Shown here piece by piece: positions 16,673 through 26,264 of a stretch of DNA of 64,000 bases (within the stretch, counting starts at the first letter, position 1; each line of letters opens with the position of its first letter). The DNA is taken from positions 62,001 to 126,000 of the forward strand of contig CAWEUK010000003.1 in NCBI GenBank assembly GCA_963812245.1, read 5' to 3'. Made by a program: the position numbers and the translations under genes. The DNA is from Salsipaludibacter sp963812245. Its GTDB lineage: Bacteria; Actinomycetota; Nitriliruptoria; Nitriliruptorales; Nitriliruptoraceae. The notes under the pieces are model-generated. The model saw only the letters and a program-made list of their open reading frames with translations. It searched no databases and had not been told where the DNA came from.

Positions 16673-18350
16673 CCTCCCGCGACGACCACCGCGAAGCCGC
16701 CTCCGATGGCGGTGGTGGCGAATCCCGATCTGGTGCGGCCACGTCCTCCCAGGACCCGTCTGACTCGATCGACCCATCTGGCTCGACCGACCCGTCCGAC
16801 GCGACGGTGTCCCGTCGCGGCCAGTCGCCAGCCGGCCGGGGTCGATCCTGGATCCTGACACTGCACCCGCCCTTCGTCGCGGCGTACTCGGTCCTGACCC
16901 TGTGGAGTGCGAACGTCTTCGAGGTCCCGACGCGCGACGCTGTCGCGATCCTGTGGCCGGTCGTTGTCGCAGCACTGGTGATCTGGCTGGTCATCGCCGG
17001 CCTGATGTGGGCGGCGCGCCAGTCGAACCCGGTCGCACGGGGTGGGCTCGTCGCCTCCGCGGCCGGTGGCCTGTTCCTGATGGCAGGTCGCCTCATGCCC
17101 GGGTTCGGCCCCGTCGCGGGACTGGGTGCCGTGGCGATCGTCGGCATCGTGACGGCGGTCCTGGCGACCCGCATGGCGACGCCGCTCACGCGATCCGTGA
17201 CGATCATCGTCAACGTCTTCGCCGTCGTGGCCGTGGCGCTGGCCCTGTTCCAACTCCAGCCGGCGTTGACCCCGTCGCGCGCAGAACCCGTCCAGCTCGC
17301 CGTCGACGGGCGCGACTGCCAGCAGCCCGTGACATCTGGTACATCATCCCCGACCGGTATCCACGCCACGACACGCTCGCAGCCGACTTCGACTTCGACA
17401 ACAGCGCGTTCGAGCAGTTCCTGGTGGATCGAGACTTCACGATCCAGGACCAGGCCCGCGCCAACTATCCCAAGACCGCCCATTCGCTGGCGGCGACCTG
17501 GAACCTCGAGACCATCCCGGAACTGGTGCCCGATCCTCCCGAGGACGGGTCGGACTGGCGCCCGCTCTACGACCTGCTCAACGACCACCTGCTGGGACGC
17601 ATCGTCACCGAGGCCGGCTTCGACTACGTCCACCTGGGGTCGTGGTGGACGCCCACCCAGACGGCCGCCTCGGCGACCGAGGTGCGCAACCTGGGTGACA
17701 CCACCGAGTTCCTGTCGGTCTGGCGTCCCACGACGGGACTGCGATGGCTGGGGGCGGACGAGGCGGACGAGGAGTTCGACGGTCGTCGCTACGTGTACGA
17801 CGTCACCTCCTACCAACTCGACGAGTTGGACCGGATGGTGGGCGAGCAGCACGATCGCCCGCGACTCGTGATTGCCCACGTCACGCTGCCGCACGAGCCC
17901 TACGTCTTCGACGCCGACGGCTCCTACGTCGACGCCGCCACCGAGCAGTCACGCAGTCGCGACGAGAACACGGTGAACCAGACCCGCTACGTGAACGGGC
18001 GGCTCGAGGCGCTCGTCGATCGGCTCGTGACCGGCGATCCCGAGCGCGATCCGATCGTCGTCATCCAGTCCGACGAGGGCCCCCATCCCGACATCCAGTA
18101 CGAGACACCGATCCAGTGGCTGGACGTGTCAACCGCGGAGCGCGCCGAGAAACTGCGCACGTTCTCGGCGTGGTACCTCCCCGGCATCGACGAGGCCCCG
18201 CCCGAGGACACGACCGGCGTCAACACCTGGCGTTTCATCCTCGACCACTACTTCGGGACCGACTTCGGGCCGGTCGACGACCAGGTGTGGGTGTTTCCCA
18301 ACGAGGACAACCTCTACGAGTTCTTCGAGGTGACGGGCGAGTTCGACTGA
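16669..18350 (+). pseudogene. sulfatase / LTA-synthase-like membrane protein, one apparent frameshift
   Basis: An integral membrane protein with several N-terminal helices (FVAAYSVLTLW, ILWPVVVAALVIWLVIAGLMW, SVTIIVNVFAVVAVALAL) and an extracytoplasmic alkaline-phosphatase-superfamily domain starting DIWYIIPDRYPRHDTL and including VIAHVTLPHEPYVF and VIQSDEGPHPD. The two parts are in different frames. Adding one C to the CCC at 17326-17328 joins them as QQPRDIWYIIP and gives 560 residues, so a one-base deletion in a C-run is the simplest explanation. Relatives transfer or remove anionic groups on cell-envelope polymers. The GTG start overlaps the methyltransferase stop, implying a shared transcript. 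Confidence 0.8.
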
Positions 18351-18386
18351 GACCGGCCGGCATCACGCCTGCAGGCCCGTCGGCGG

Positions 18387-18642
18387 TCATGGCGCGACAT
18401 CGATGAACGTGCGGATGGCCTCGATGTCGATGTCGACGGTGTCGCCATCGACCAGCCCGGACGACGCGACGGATGTCGGTCCAGTCCCTCAGCACCTGCT
18501 CGGCCGTCCCGCTGTCCAGGAGCGCACGTCGCAGTTCGTCCTCACGGGCGTCGACCAGGTCGGACCAGGTGTCCACGGCCAGGAAGCGCTCGACGAGTGG
18601 GTTGTCGCCGCCAGCGCCACCCGGTCCGCCGAACCCGGCCAC
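18387..18642 (-). pseudogene. small conserved-looking hypothetical protein, apparent frameshift
   Basis: The frame from a GTG at 18642 reads DNPLVERFLAVDTWSDLVDA...LLDSGTAEQVLRDWTDI and then degenerates to Arg/His-rich sequence. Skipping one base at the GG of 18471-18472 continues it as VASSGLVDGDTVDIDIEAI and RTFIDVAP with a stop at 18387, an ordinary globular ending. The 84-residue product has no recognised domain. The start is uncertain; the frame is open as far as 18783. It converges on the sulfatase-like gene. Confidence 0.45.
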
Positions 18643-18784
18643 GTCTTCGCCATCCGGCGCCGGCCGGTCTGCGGCGATCGGGACCCGGAGACCGGCCGCG
18701 AGCGGGCGGCTTGCTCCGGCTCCCGGAACGCGATGCGTTGCCTGGATGTCGGATCGAATGCCCGTTCGAGGGCGCGTGCTCGCC

Positions 18785-18790
18785 TAGGGT
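18785..18790 (+). promoter_or_regulatory. putative -10 element for the NCS2 permease
   Basis: TAGGGT at 18785-18790 sits 28 bases before the permease ATG, a normal distance for a short leader. Confidence 0.4.
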
Positions 18791-18817
18791 CCATGGTGTG
18801 CCGACCCTGGAGCCTGG

Positions 18818-20293
18818 ATGAGCGCCCCCGCTGCCCCCGCTGCCCCCGCTGCCCATGACCTCAACTATGGCGTCGACGATGTTCCCAAGCCCTTCGGACG
18901 GGCCCTGGGCCTGTCCCTGCAACACGTCCTGACCATGTTCGGCGCGACGATCGCCGTGCCGTTGATCCTGTCCCCGGCACTGGGGTTCGACGCCGGGCAG
19001 ACCGCCATCCTGATCTCGTCCGCCTTCATCGCCTCCGGGATCGCCACCGCGATCCAGCTGACGATCGGGTCGCGCCTGCCGATCGTGCAGGGCGTGTCCT
19101 TCGCCTTCCTGGGGGCCTTCTTCGCCATCATCGGGTCGCACGAGGGTGCCCAGGCGATGCAGTACATCGCCGGCGGCATCATCCTGGGCGGCCTCGTCGA
19201 GGTCCTTGTTGGCTACACCGGCCTGATCGGGACGTTGCAGCGCTACATCACGCCGATCACGATCGGGCCCGTCATCGCCCTGATCGGCCTGAGCCTGGCG
19301 GGTGCGGCCGTGGGCAACATCGTGACCCTGGCAGACCCCGACGGCAACGTCGTGTCCCAGGGCAACTGGTGGATCGCGCTGCTGGTCATCGTGCTGGTGT
19401 TCGTGTTCTCGCTGGTCATGGCGCCACGCAACCGGTTCTTCGCGCTGTTTCCGATCCTCATGGCCGTCGTGGTCAGCTACCTGGTGGCGCTGGCGCTGTC
19501 GCTCACGGGCCTCATCGAGGAGACCAACCGGGCCTACGTGTCGTTCGCGGGCGTGGGCGACACGTCGTGGGTGCGCAACGTCGTCGGTGAGCAGGGGGTG
19601 ATCCTTCCCTGGGGCGCCCCGAAGTTCGACTTCGGATTCTTCATCGCGATCCTGGCGGCCTACATGGCGTCGGCGATCGAATCCATCGGTGACTACAACG
19701 CCGTGTCACGCATCGCAGGCCTGGGCAAACCGGACAAGACGACGGTCTCGCGCGGGATCGGTGCGGAGGGTGTCGGCTGCATCGGCACGGCCATGGTCGG
19801 GGGCTTCGCCTCGACCTCCTACTCCGAGAACATCGGCCTGATCGGGCTCAGCAAGGTGGCCAGCCGCTATGTCGTGCTGCTGGGTGCCGGACTGCTGGTG
19901 CTGCTGGGCTTCGTCACCAAGATCGGTGCGATCATCGCCACGATCCCGACACCGATCGTCGGTGGGATCTACATGGCCCTGTTCGGCCTGATCGCCGGGG
20001 TCGGGCTGTCCAACCTCCAGCGTGCGGACATGGACAGCCAACGCAACCTCCTGATCGCCGGCTTCATCCTGTTCATGGGCCTGGCCGTGCCCAACTACTT
20101 CTCCCAGGTCCCGCCGGACTGGACGCTGTTCGGCATGGACTGGTTCGCTGACATCGTGCGCTCGGTCGGTTCGTCGGGCATCGCCGTTGCCGCCGTTCTG
20201 GGCCTGTTCCTCGACAACGTGATCCCGGGCACCGACAAGGAGCGCGGGATCCATGCGGACCTGCCCTTCGAGACCCATGGCGAGGTCGGGTGA
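18818..20293 (+). CDS. NCS2-family nucleobase (uracil/xanthine-type) permease
   Basis: A 491-residue, about 14-helix inner-membrane symporter of the nucleobase-ascorbate transporter family. It shows the N-terminal LQHVLTMFGATIAVPLIL block with the conserved His, the TM8 motif IESIGDYNAVSR whose Glu binds the base, and a TM10 segment SYSENIGLIGLSKVASR matching the family's Asn-Ile-Gly motif. Substrate could be uracil, xanthine or another oxopurine or oxopyrimidine. The gene precedes carbamate kinase and the FdrA/DUF1116/DUF2877 set on the same strand, 145 bases away, so it probably imports the substrate of that pathway. GGAG lies 7 bases before the ATG. Confidence 0.9.
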   Translation: MSAPAAPAAPAAHDLNYGVDDVPKPFGRALGLSLQHVLTMFGATIAVPLILSPALGFDAGQTAILISSAFIASGIATAIQLTIGSRLPIVQGVSFAFLGAFFAIIGSHEGAQAMQYIAGGIILGGLVEVLVGYTGLIGTLQRYITPITIGPVIALIGLSLAGAAVGNIVTLADPDGNVVSQGNWWIALLVIVLVFVFSLVMAPRNRFFALFPILMAVVVSYLVALALSLTGLIEETNRAYVSFAGVGDTSWVRNVVGEQGVILPWGAPKFDFGFFIAILAAYMASAIESIGDYNAVSRIAGLGKPDKTTVSRGIGAEGVGCIGTAMVGGFASTSYSENIGLIGLSKVASRYVVLLGAGLLVLLGFVTKIGAIIATIPTPIVGGIYMALFGLIAGVGLSNLQRADMDSQRNLLIAGFILFMGLAVPNYFSQVPPDWTLFGMDWFADIVRSVGSSGIAVAAVLGLFLDNVIPGTDKERGIHADLPFETHGEVG

Positions 20294-20438
20294 GGCCAGG
20301 GCACCGGGGAGCCTGCGTGCGCCCCGGCCCGGACCCGCGCCGTGCACGCGGACGTCCACCCCACTCGGCCGGCGCCGCGCCCGGCATTCGGTGCGCCCGG
20401 CGACCGAGCCGGGTGGACCGTGAAGAATCGAGGAGAAG

Positions 20439-21443
20439 ATGACCGAACTGGCCGTGGTTGCCCTGGGAGGCAACGCGATCTCGCCTGCCGGTGGGACCGG
20501 GACGGCGGCCGAACAGACCCACAACCTGCGGGCATCGATGGCGCAACTCGCCGACGTCATCGCGGCCGGCACCAACCTGGTTGTGACACATGGCAACGGC
20601 CCCCAGGTCGGGGCGATCCTGTTGAAGAACGAACTGGCACGTGACCAGGTGCCGCCGGTGCCGTTGGACTGGTGCGTCGCCAACACCCAGGCCACCATCG
20701 GGTTCGTCGCGGCCACGGCACTGACCCGACAACTCCTGATGCGGGGCATCACGCGACCGGTCGTCCCGCTGATCTCGCGGGTGCGCGTCGACGCCGACGA
20801 CCCGGCCTTCACGTCGCCGTCCAAGCCGGTCGGGCCGTGGCTGACTGCCGAGGATGCCGCCGATCGACAGGCCCGGACCGGCCACCCCCATGCCAGCCAG
20901 GGCGAACGTGGGTGGCGTCGGGTGGTGGCATCACCTCGGCCGCGTGAGTCGCTGGACCTGCCGGCAATCAGACTCCTCATCGATGATGGTGCCATCGTGA
21001 TCACCAACGGCGGTGGCGGCATTCCGATGGTGATGACCCCGGACGAGGGACTGGAGGGCGTCGAGGCCGTCATCGACAAGGACCTGGCGGCCGCGATGCT
21101 GGCCAGCGAACTTGGTGCCGACGCCCTGGTCATCCTGACCGACGTCCCGGGCGTGGCGGTCGACTTCGCGACCCCGGACCAGCGGTGGTTGGAGGAGGTG
21201 TCGGTGACCGAGTTGCGACGACACGCAGCCGCGGGGCAGTTCCGGGCCGGCTCGATGGGCCCCAAGGTCGATGCCGCGATCCGCTTCGTCGAGGCGACGG
21301 GTGGCCGTGCCGTGATCGGCTCCCTGGACGATGGGACGGCCGCCGTGGCCGGGGGAGCGGGGACCCGGGTCGTGGGTCCGTCCGCGGTACCGACCGTGCC
21401 CGGCCCGGGAGGCAGAACGGGGCCGGCGGCAGGCGATGGGTGA
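20439..21443 (+). CDS. carbamate kinase (catabolic, ArcC/AllK-like)
   Basis: 334 residues of the amino-acid-kinase fold that converts carbamoyl phosphate and ADP to ATP, CO2 and NH3. Motifs: VVALGGNAI at the start, THGNGPQVGAILL, GAIVITNGGGGIPM, AVIDKDLAAAMLASELGADALVILTDV and the FRAGSMGPKVDAA C-terminal block. A Gly/Pro-rich tail of about 25 residues follows the domain. No arginine deiminase or ornithine carbamoyltransferase is nearby; its immediate partners are DUF2877, FdrA and DUF1116, so its carbamoyl phosphate most likely comes from that transferase. AGGAGA precedes the ATG. Its end overlaps the next gene by 8 bases. Confidence 0.93.
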   Translation: MTELAVVALGGNAISPAGGTGTAAEQTHNLRASMAQLADVIAAGTNLVVTHGNGPQVGAILLKNELARDQVPPVPLDWCVANTQATIGFVAATALTRQLLMRGITRPVVPLISRVRVDADDPAFTSPSKPVGPWLTAEDAADRQARTGHPHASQGERGWRRVVASPRPRESLDLPAIRLLIDDGAIVITNGGGGIPMVMTPDEGLEGVEAVIDKDLAAAMLASELGADALVILTDVPGVAVDFATPDQRWLEEVSVTELRRHAAAGQFRAGSMGPKVDAAIRFVEATGGRAVIGSLDDGTAAVAGGAGTRVVGPSAVPTVPGPGGRTGPAAGDG

Positions 21444-22374
21444 CCACGAGCATGCCGGCGGTCCGATCGGCGTGGTGGCGGCGGATTGGCTGCATGGCAG
21501 GCTCCGGCGAGGCACGGGGCGGGTCGTGGGTGCCGGGCCGCGAGCGGCCTACATCGAGGTGCAGTCACAGGACCATGCCACGTCGGGCGGGACCTGGACG
21601 CTGGCCATCGAGGACCATCGTGGCGTCGGGCTGCCCTGTGGAGTTCGACTGCCGGCGGCACATGCGGCAGTGCTGGGCCAGGTCCGGCCGGGCATGGGGG
21701 TGACGATCGCCGGTGACGTCGTGACACTGGCGACCGAGCCCCCGACCCGGCTGCAGGTGCTGCGATGGCATCGCTGTCGACCGGCGGTCGTGGCACCTGA
21801 TCCCGTTGACCTGGGCGCGCGGCTGGCCGTGCTCCTGGGTCCGCGCACCGCCCATCGGATGGTGCGCAGGGGACCGTGGTGGCAGTGGCGATGGCCCGAC
21901 CTGGACCCGGTGCTGGGCCGTGGCGTCAGCGACCTGATCGAGGTGGCGACCACGCCGGCCACGGGGGACCCGCAGTTGGTCGTCGACCGACTGGTCGGCC
22001 ATGGACCGGGATCGACCCCGTCCGGCGACGACCTGCTGGCCGGGTTCGTCGCCACCGGTGTGGCACTCGACGGGCCACTGCGCCCCACCGTGGCGGTGCT
22101 GTCGGAGTTCATGCTCCGGGACGCTCGAGCTCGCACGACGTCGTTGTCGGCAACCCTGCTGGTGTGCGCGGCCGACGGCGCCATGGCGGTTCCGGCCGCC
22201 GGGTTCCTGCAGGTCCTGTTGGCTGACACGACCAGCCCAGACCGGGTTCGGGCGGCCTTCGACCACCTCGCCAGGATCGGTCACACCTCGGGCCGTGACC
22301 TCGCCCTGGGCATCGTGGGCGCCGTCCACGCCCACCTCGCCACCACGGTCGGCGCAGGGCCCCGCCGGGGCTGA
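21436..22374 (+). CDS. DUF2877 protein (AllH/YlbF-like carbamoyltransferase subunit)
   Basis: 312 residues with the DUF2877 signature GHGPGSTPSGDDLLAGFVATG (about residues 190-210) and RTTSLSATLL. In E. coli, the DUF2877 protein YlbF (AllH) acts with FdrA (AllF) and YlbE (AllG, DUF1116) as oxamate carbamoyltransferase of allantoin breakdown (established knowledge). Here the ATG lies 8 bases inside carbamate kinase and FdrA follows 90 bases later, so all are probably one operon. Individual catalytic residues are not assigned. Confidence 0.85.
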   Translation: MGDHEHAGGPIGVVAADWLHGRLRRGTGRVVGAGPRAAYIEVQSQDHATSGGTWTLAIEDHRGVGLPCGVRLPAAHAAVLGQVRPGMGVTIAGDVVTLATEPPTRLQVLRWHRCRPAVVAPDPVDLGARLAVLLGPRTAHRMVRRGPWWQWRWPDLDPVLGRGVSDLIEVATTPATGDPQLVVDRLVGHGPGSTPSGDDLLAGFVATGVALDGPLRPTVAVLSEFMLRDARARTTSLSATLLVCAADGAMAVPAAGFLQVLLADTTSPDRVRAAFDHLARIGHTSGRDLALGIVGAVHAHLATTVGAGPRRG

Positions 22375-22464
22375 TGCGCGAACCCGTCGCGGTGCACCGG
22401 CCGCATGCGGTGTCGAATCGGGCATCATGGTGGACGGACCACCCGCTGACAGGAAGGCCCGACC

Positions 22465-23935
22465 TTGGCCACCCACCTCGCCACCCGCCACGGGATCTAC
22501 GCCGATTCCGTCAGCCTGATGCAGGTGTCCCAGCAGGTTCGTGACGTCGACGGGGTCGAGGCCGTCCTCGTGGCGATGGGCACCCCGCTCAATCTCGACC
22601 TGCTGCCCGACATGGGATTCGACCTCGACGACCTCGATGCAGGTCCCAACGATCTCGTGGTTGCCGTCCGAGCACGCGACGACGAGTCGCTGGCGGCTGC
22701 GCTCGACGCCGTGGACAGCGCGCTGGCCGCCACCCGCGGCGGTCGGTGACCAGGTCGGCTTCGGGGTGGCCCCGCCGGCGCGCACCACCGCCGACGCGAT
22801 CCGGCCCGGCACGACCCTGGTGCTGGTGTCCACGCCGGGGGAACACGCCGTGACCGAGGCGCGTGACGCCATCGCTGCGGGCGTCGACGTGATGGTCTTC
22901 TCCGACAACGTGTCGGTGGCCGACGAGGTCGCCCTCAAGGTCGACGCGGCCACGGCCGGCGTCCTGGTCATGGGGCCCGATGCCGGAACGGCCATGGTCG
23001 GGGGCGTCGGCCTGGGCTTCGCCAACGTGGTGCAACCGGGACCGGTCGGCATCGTCGCGGCCTCGGGCACCGGAGCCCAGCACCTGACCTGCCTGCTCGA
23101 CGATGCCGGCGTCGGTGTCAGCCACGTCCTGGGCGTCGGCGGTCGCGACCTGTCAGCCGCCGTCGGCGGGCGTTCGACCCTCCAGGCGCTGGCAATGCTC
23201 GACGAGGACCCGGCCACCGAACTGATCGTGATCCTCTCCAAGCCGCCGGACGCCGCCGTCGCCGAGCGAGTCGCGGCCGCAGCCGATGCCGCCACCACGC
23301 CGGTGGAGATGGCCCTGCTCGGTCCGGGGCAGGACGACCTCACGGCGATCAGCCAGCGCATCCTGGCCACGCTGGGCCAGGCGGCCGACACGCCCGGCTC
23401 ATGGCCGGCCGACTCCCAGCCCGACCCCCGCCCCGGGCGCCTGGTCGGGCTGTTCGCCGGCGGCACGCTGGCCACCGAGGCGGCGTTGCTGGCCAGCGAT
23501 GCCCTCGACGGACCCATCCACGCCAATGTGGCCGCGGACGTGACCACGGCGCTCGATGGTGCCGTCACCGCGGACGGCCACCTGGTCGTCGATCTCGGTG
23601 CCGATGAGTGGACCCGTGGCCGACCGCATCCGATGATCGACCAGACCGTCCGGTTGGAGCGCATCGAGGCGGAGGCTCCCACCGCCGCCGTGCTGCTGCT
23701 CGACGTGGTGCTGGGCCACGCTGCCCACCCCGATCCGGCCGGTGAACTGGCACCTGCCCTGCGGGCTGCTCGCGTCGGCAATCCGGACCTCGCAGTCGTG
23801 GTGTCGTTGTGCGGCGCGACGGGTGACCCCCAGGGTCGTTCCTCCCAGGCCTCGGCGCTGCACCGGGTCGGCGCGTCCGTCCACCTCTCCAATGCCGCCG
23901 CAGTTCGCGCTGCCGTCGCCCTGATCGAAGGCTGA
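22465..23935 (+). pseudogene. fdrA: FdrA-like carbamoyltransferase subunit (AllF-like), one apparent frameshift
   Basis: A TTG at 22465 with AGGAAGG 8 bases upstream begins a frame matching the FdrA N-terminus (YADSVSLMQVSQQVRD, VAMGTPLNLDLLPDMGF). It stops at 22749, but the next frame continues FdrA without a gap: VLVSTPGEHAV, VMVFSDNVSVADEVALK, VLVMGPDAGTAMVGG, GIVAASGTGAQ, LGVGGRDLSAAVGG, GLFAGGTLATEAALL and GRPHPMID. Removing one base near 22735-22748 gives 489 residues, against about 555 in E. coli. FdrA has succinyl-CoA-synthetase-like folds and forms the transferase core with DUF1116. The lesion looks recent or artefactual because both sides are fully conserved. Confidence 0.83.
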
Positions 23936-23938
23936 CCG

Positions 23939-25359
23939 ATGACGACCCGACTGTTGACCGACACGCCCGAACGTCGTGACCGTGGGCGCGGAGCTGTTCG
24001 AGCAGGCCCTGACGTCGCAGGGCGTCGCCGTCACGGCCGTCGACTGGCGGCCGCCGTCGCTGGACGCGACCGTCTTGGCCAGGCTGGCAGCCAGCCAGAT
24101 GGAGCAAGCCAACAGCCAGGCCTTCGATCGACTGGTCGCAGCCGAGCCGATGTGGGTCGGCATCGACACCGCTCGCGACGTCGTCGGCATCGACACCGGC
24201 CAGTTCCTTCACGCTGGCCCACCGCTGACGTGGGAACGCGCGTCGGGTCCGATGCAGGGCGCGTTGATCGGAGCGATGCTCTACGAGGGCATGGCGACAA
24301 CGCCTGACGAGGCGGTCGCGATCGCCGAGCGTGGGCGACATCGAACTGGCGCCGTGCCACTCGGCCAGCGCGGTGGGTCCGATGGCCGGCGTGGTGTCGC
24401 CGTCGATGCCGATGTTCCGGGTGCACAACGAGGCCTTCGGCAACGACGCCTGGTGCACGCTCAACGAGGGCCTGGGCAAGGTGCTGCGCTACGGCGCGTA
24501 CGCCGACGAGGTCATCGAGCGCCTCGTGTGGATGCAGGAGGTCCTGGGTCCGGCGCTTGCGGATGCGATCGACCGCAACGGGCCACTGGACCTGCGGTCG
24601 CTGATCGCCAATGCGTTGCAGATGGGTGACGAACTGCACAACCGCAATCGCGCCGCCACCTCGTTGTTCGTCCGCGAGTTCATGCCCGCGCTGCTGTCGA
24701 CTGGCCGCGCCGACCGACCAGTTGGCCGAGATCGCCGCGTTCATCAATGGCAATGACCACTTCTTCCTCAACCTCGTCATGCCGGCTGCCAAGGCCGCAA
24801 CCGATCCGTGTCGCGGCATCGAGGGGTCGTCCATGGTCGTGGCGATGGCACGAAACGGCACCGACTTCGGCATCCAGTTGGCCGGGACGGGCGACGCCTG
24901 GTTCACCGCGCCCGGCCGAGGTTCCCGACGGGCTCTTCCTGGGTGACTACTCGGCCGCCGACGCCAACCCCGACATCGGTGACTCCACGATCACCGAGAC
25001 GGCCGGCGTCGGCGGGATTCGCCATGGCTGCGGCGCCGGCGATCGTTCGGTTCATCGGTGGCGAGGTCGCTGACGCCCTGGCCGCCACCCAGTCGATGTA
25101 CGGGATCACCATCGGTGAGCACCCGGCCTTCCAGATCCCGATCCTGGAGTTTCGGGGCACCCCGACCGGCATCGACGCGGCCCGGATCGTTCGCACGGGC
25201 GTCGTCCCATTCGTCAACACCGGCATCGCCGGGAAGGTCGCAGGCACCGGCCAGGTCGGTGCCGGCCTGGTGTCGCCGCCCATGCAGGTGTTCACCGATG
25301 CCGTGACGGCACTGGCCGACACGATCGCCGCGCCCGAGGACACGACCGCCGAGGGGTGA
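23939..25359 (+). pseudogene. DUF1116 protein (AllG/YlbE-like carbamoyltransferase subunit), five one-base insertions
   Basis: Reading in order through frames that each shift by +1 gives a complete DUF1116 protein of 471 residues: MTTRLLTDTP | VVTVGAELFEQAL...LHAGPPLTWERASGPMQG | VGDIELAPCHSASAVGPMAG...CTLNEGLGKVLRYGAY | APTDQLAEIAAFINGNDHFFLN | AEVPDGLFLGDYSAADANPDIGD | GFAMAAAPAIVRFIGG...GQVGAGLVSPP. The joins lie near 23971, 24330, 24705, 24912 and 25013. Each is explained by one extra base (for example GAC to GAAC, CC to CCC, GG to GGG). DUF1116 is the largest subunit of the oxamate-type carbamoyltransferase. ATG 23939 follows the FdrA stop by 3 bases, with GAAGG upstream. Confidence 0.8.
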
Positions 25360-25365
25360 GACCTG

Positions 25366-26217
25366 GTGAAGGCGACACGCTCGGTGGCGGTGACGGGCGC
25401 GGGCGGCAAGACCGGCCGCGCGGTCCTGGCTGCACTGGCCCGACGAGGGCTGGTGCCCGCGGCCCTCGTGCATCGACGGGCCCAGGTCGACGCGGTCCGC
25501 AGTGCCGGGGCCACCCGGGTCGTCGTGGGTGATCAGCGCCACGTCGACGATGTCCTTCGTCTCGTGGATGGCGTCGAGGTGGTCTATGCGATCGCGCCGA
25601 ACATGCATCCGGAGGAGGTCGCGATGGGCGCAGCACTGGTTGCCGCCTGTCGCCGCGGCAGCGTGTCGCGAGTCGTGTTCCACTCGGTCATCAACCCCCA
25701 CCTGGAGTGCATGCCCCACCATCGCGACAAGGCGCGCGTCGAGGAACTGCTGCGGTCGTCGCAGTTGTCGACGATGATCCTGCGACCGAATGCCTACCAC
25801 GACAACGTGTTGGGCCAAGTGGACGCGATCATGGCGACGGGCCAGTACCGGGTGCCCCATGACACGTCGTCGGCACTGGCCTCGATCGCCCTGTCCGACG
25901 TGGCCGAGGTGGCAGCGACCGTGGTCGCCGAACCCGGCCACGGCGATGCCGTCCATGACCTGTCGGGTCCCGAGATGTTGGCACCCGTGGACGCCGCGGT
26001 CGTGCTCGGCCGGGTGCTGGGTCGCCCGGTCCGGGCCGAGCGGCGGGATGTCCAGGAGGTGATCGACATGGCCCCGCGGCGATCTCGCTCGCGGCTCCGG
26101 GCGATGTTCGCCTGCTACGACCAGATGGGGTCCCCGGGCGACCCGGCGACGGCGACCCGCCTGCTGGGGCGATCACCCCTCAGCTTCGCCGAGTGGCTCC
26201 CCGCAGCCATCCGGTAG
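25366..26217 (+). CDS. NmrA-like / atypical SDR NAD(P)-binding protein
   Basis: 283 residues with an N-terminal Rossmann motif VTGAGGKTGRAVLAAL, then VVFHSVINPHLECMPHH and RPNAYHDNVLGQ, typical of NmrA/NQO-like atypical short-chain dehydrogenases that bind NAD(P) and often lack the YxxxK pair. Such proteins act as redox sensors or quinone/flavin reductases; no substrate can be named. The GTG at 25366 follows the DUF1116 stop by 6 bases with GAGGGGTGAG upstream, so it is probably the last gene of the permease-carbamate kinase operon. It converges on the flavin monooxygenase gene. Confidence 0.8.
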   Translation: MKATRSVAVTGAGGKTGRAVLAALARRGLVPAALVHRRAQVDAVRSAGATRVVVGDQRHVDDVLRLVDGVEVVYAIAPNMHPEEVAMGAALVAACRRGSVSRVVFHSVINPHLECMPHHRDKARVEELLRSSQLSTMILRPNAYHDNVLGQVDAIMATGQYRVPHDTSSALASIALSDVAEVAATVVAEPGHGDAVHDLSGPEMLAPVDAAVVLGRVLGRPVRAERRDVQEVIDMAPRRSRSRLRAMFACYDQMGSPGDPATATRLLGRSPLSFAEWLPAAIR

Positions 26218-26264
26218 GCACGCGCTGGATCAGGCATGCGCCCGATGCGTGCGTGTGCCCCGTG

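Noticed and set aside
22465..22749. A separate 94-residue protein upstream of a shorter FdrA
   Set aside because: It matches only the N-terminus of FdrA and the next frame resumes at the expected residue, so one gene with an indel is simpler.
19706..23964. Minus-strand frames of 696 and 799 codons across the permease, carbamate kinase and FdrA genes
   Set aside because: No domain or membrane pattern, Ser/Arg/Pro/Thr-rich, and they mirror third-position GC bias of the plus-strand genes.
23939..25359. Programmed ribosomal +1 frameshifting in DUF1116
   Set aside because: The five sites share no slippery motif, stop-codon context or stimulatory structure, and other genes show both insertions and deletions.
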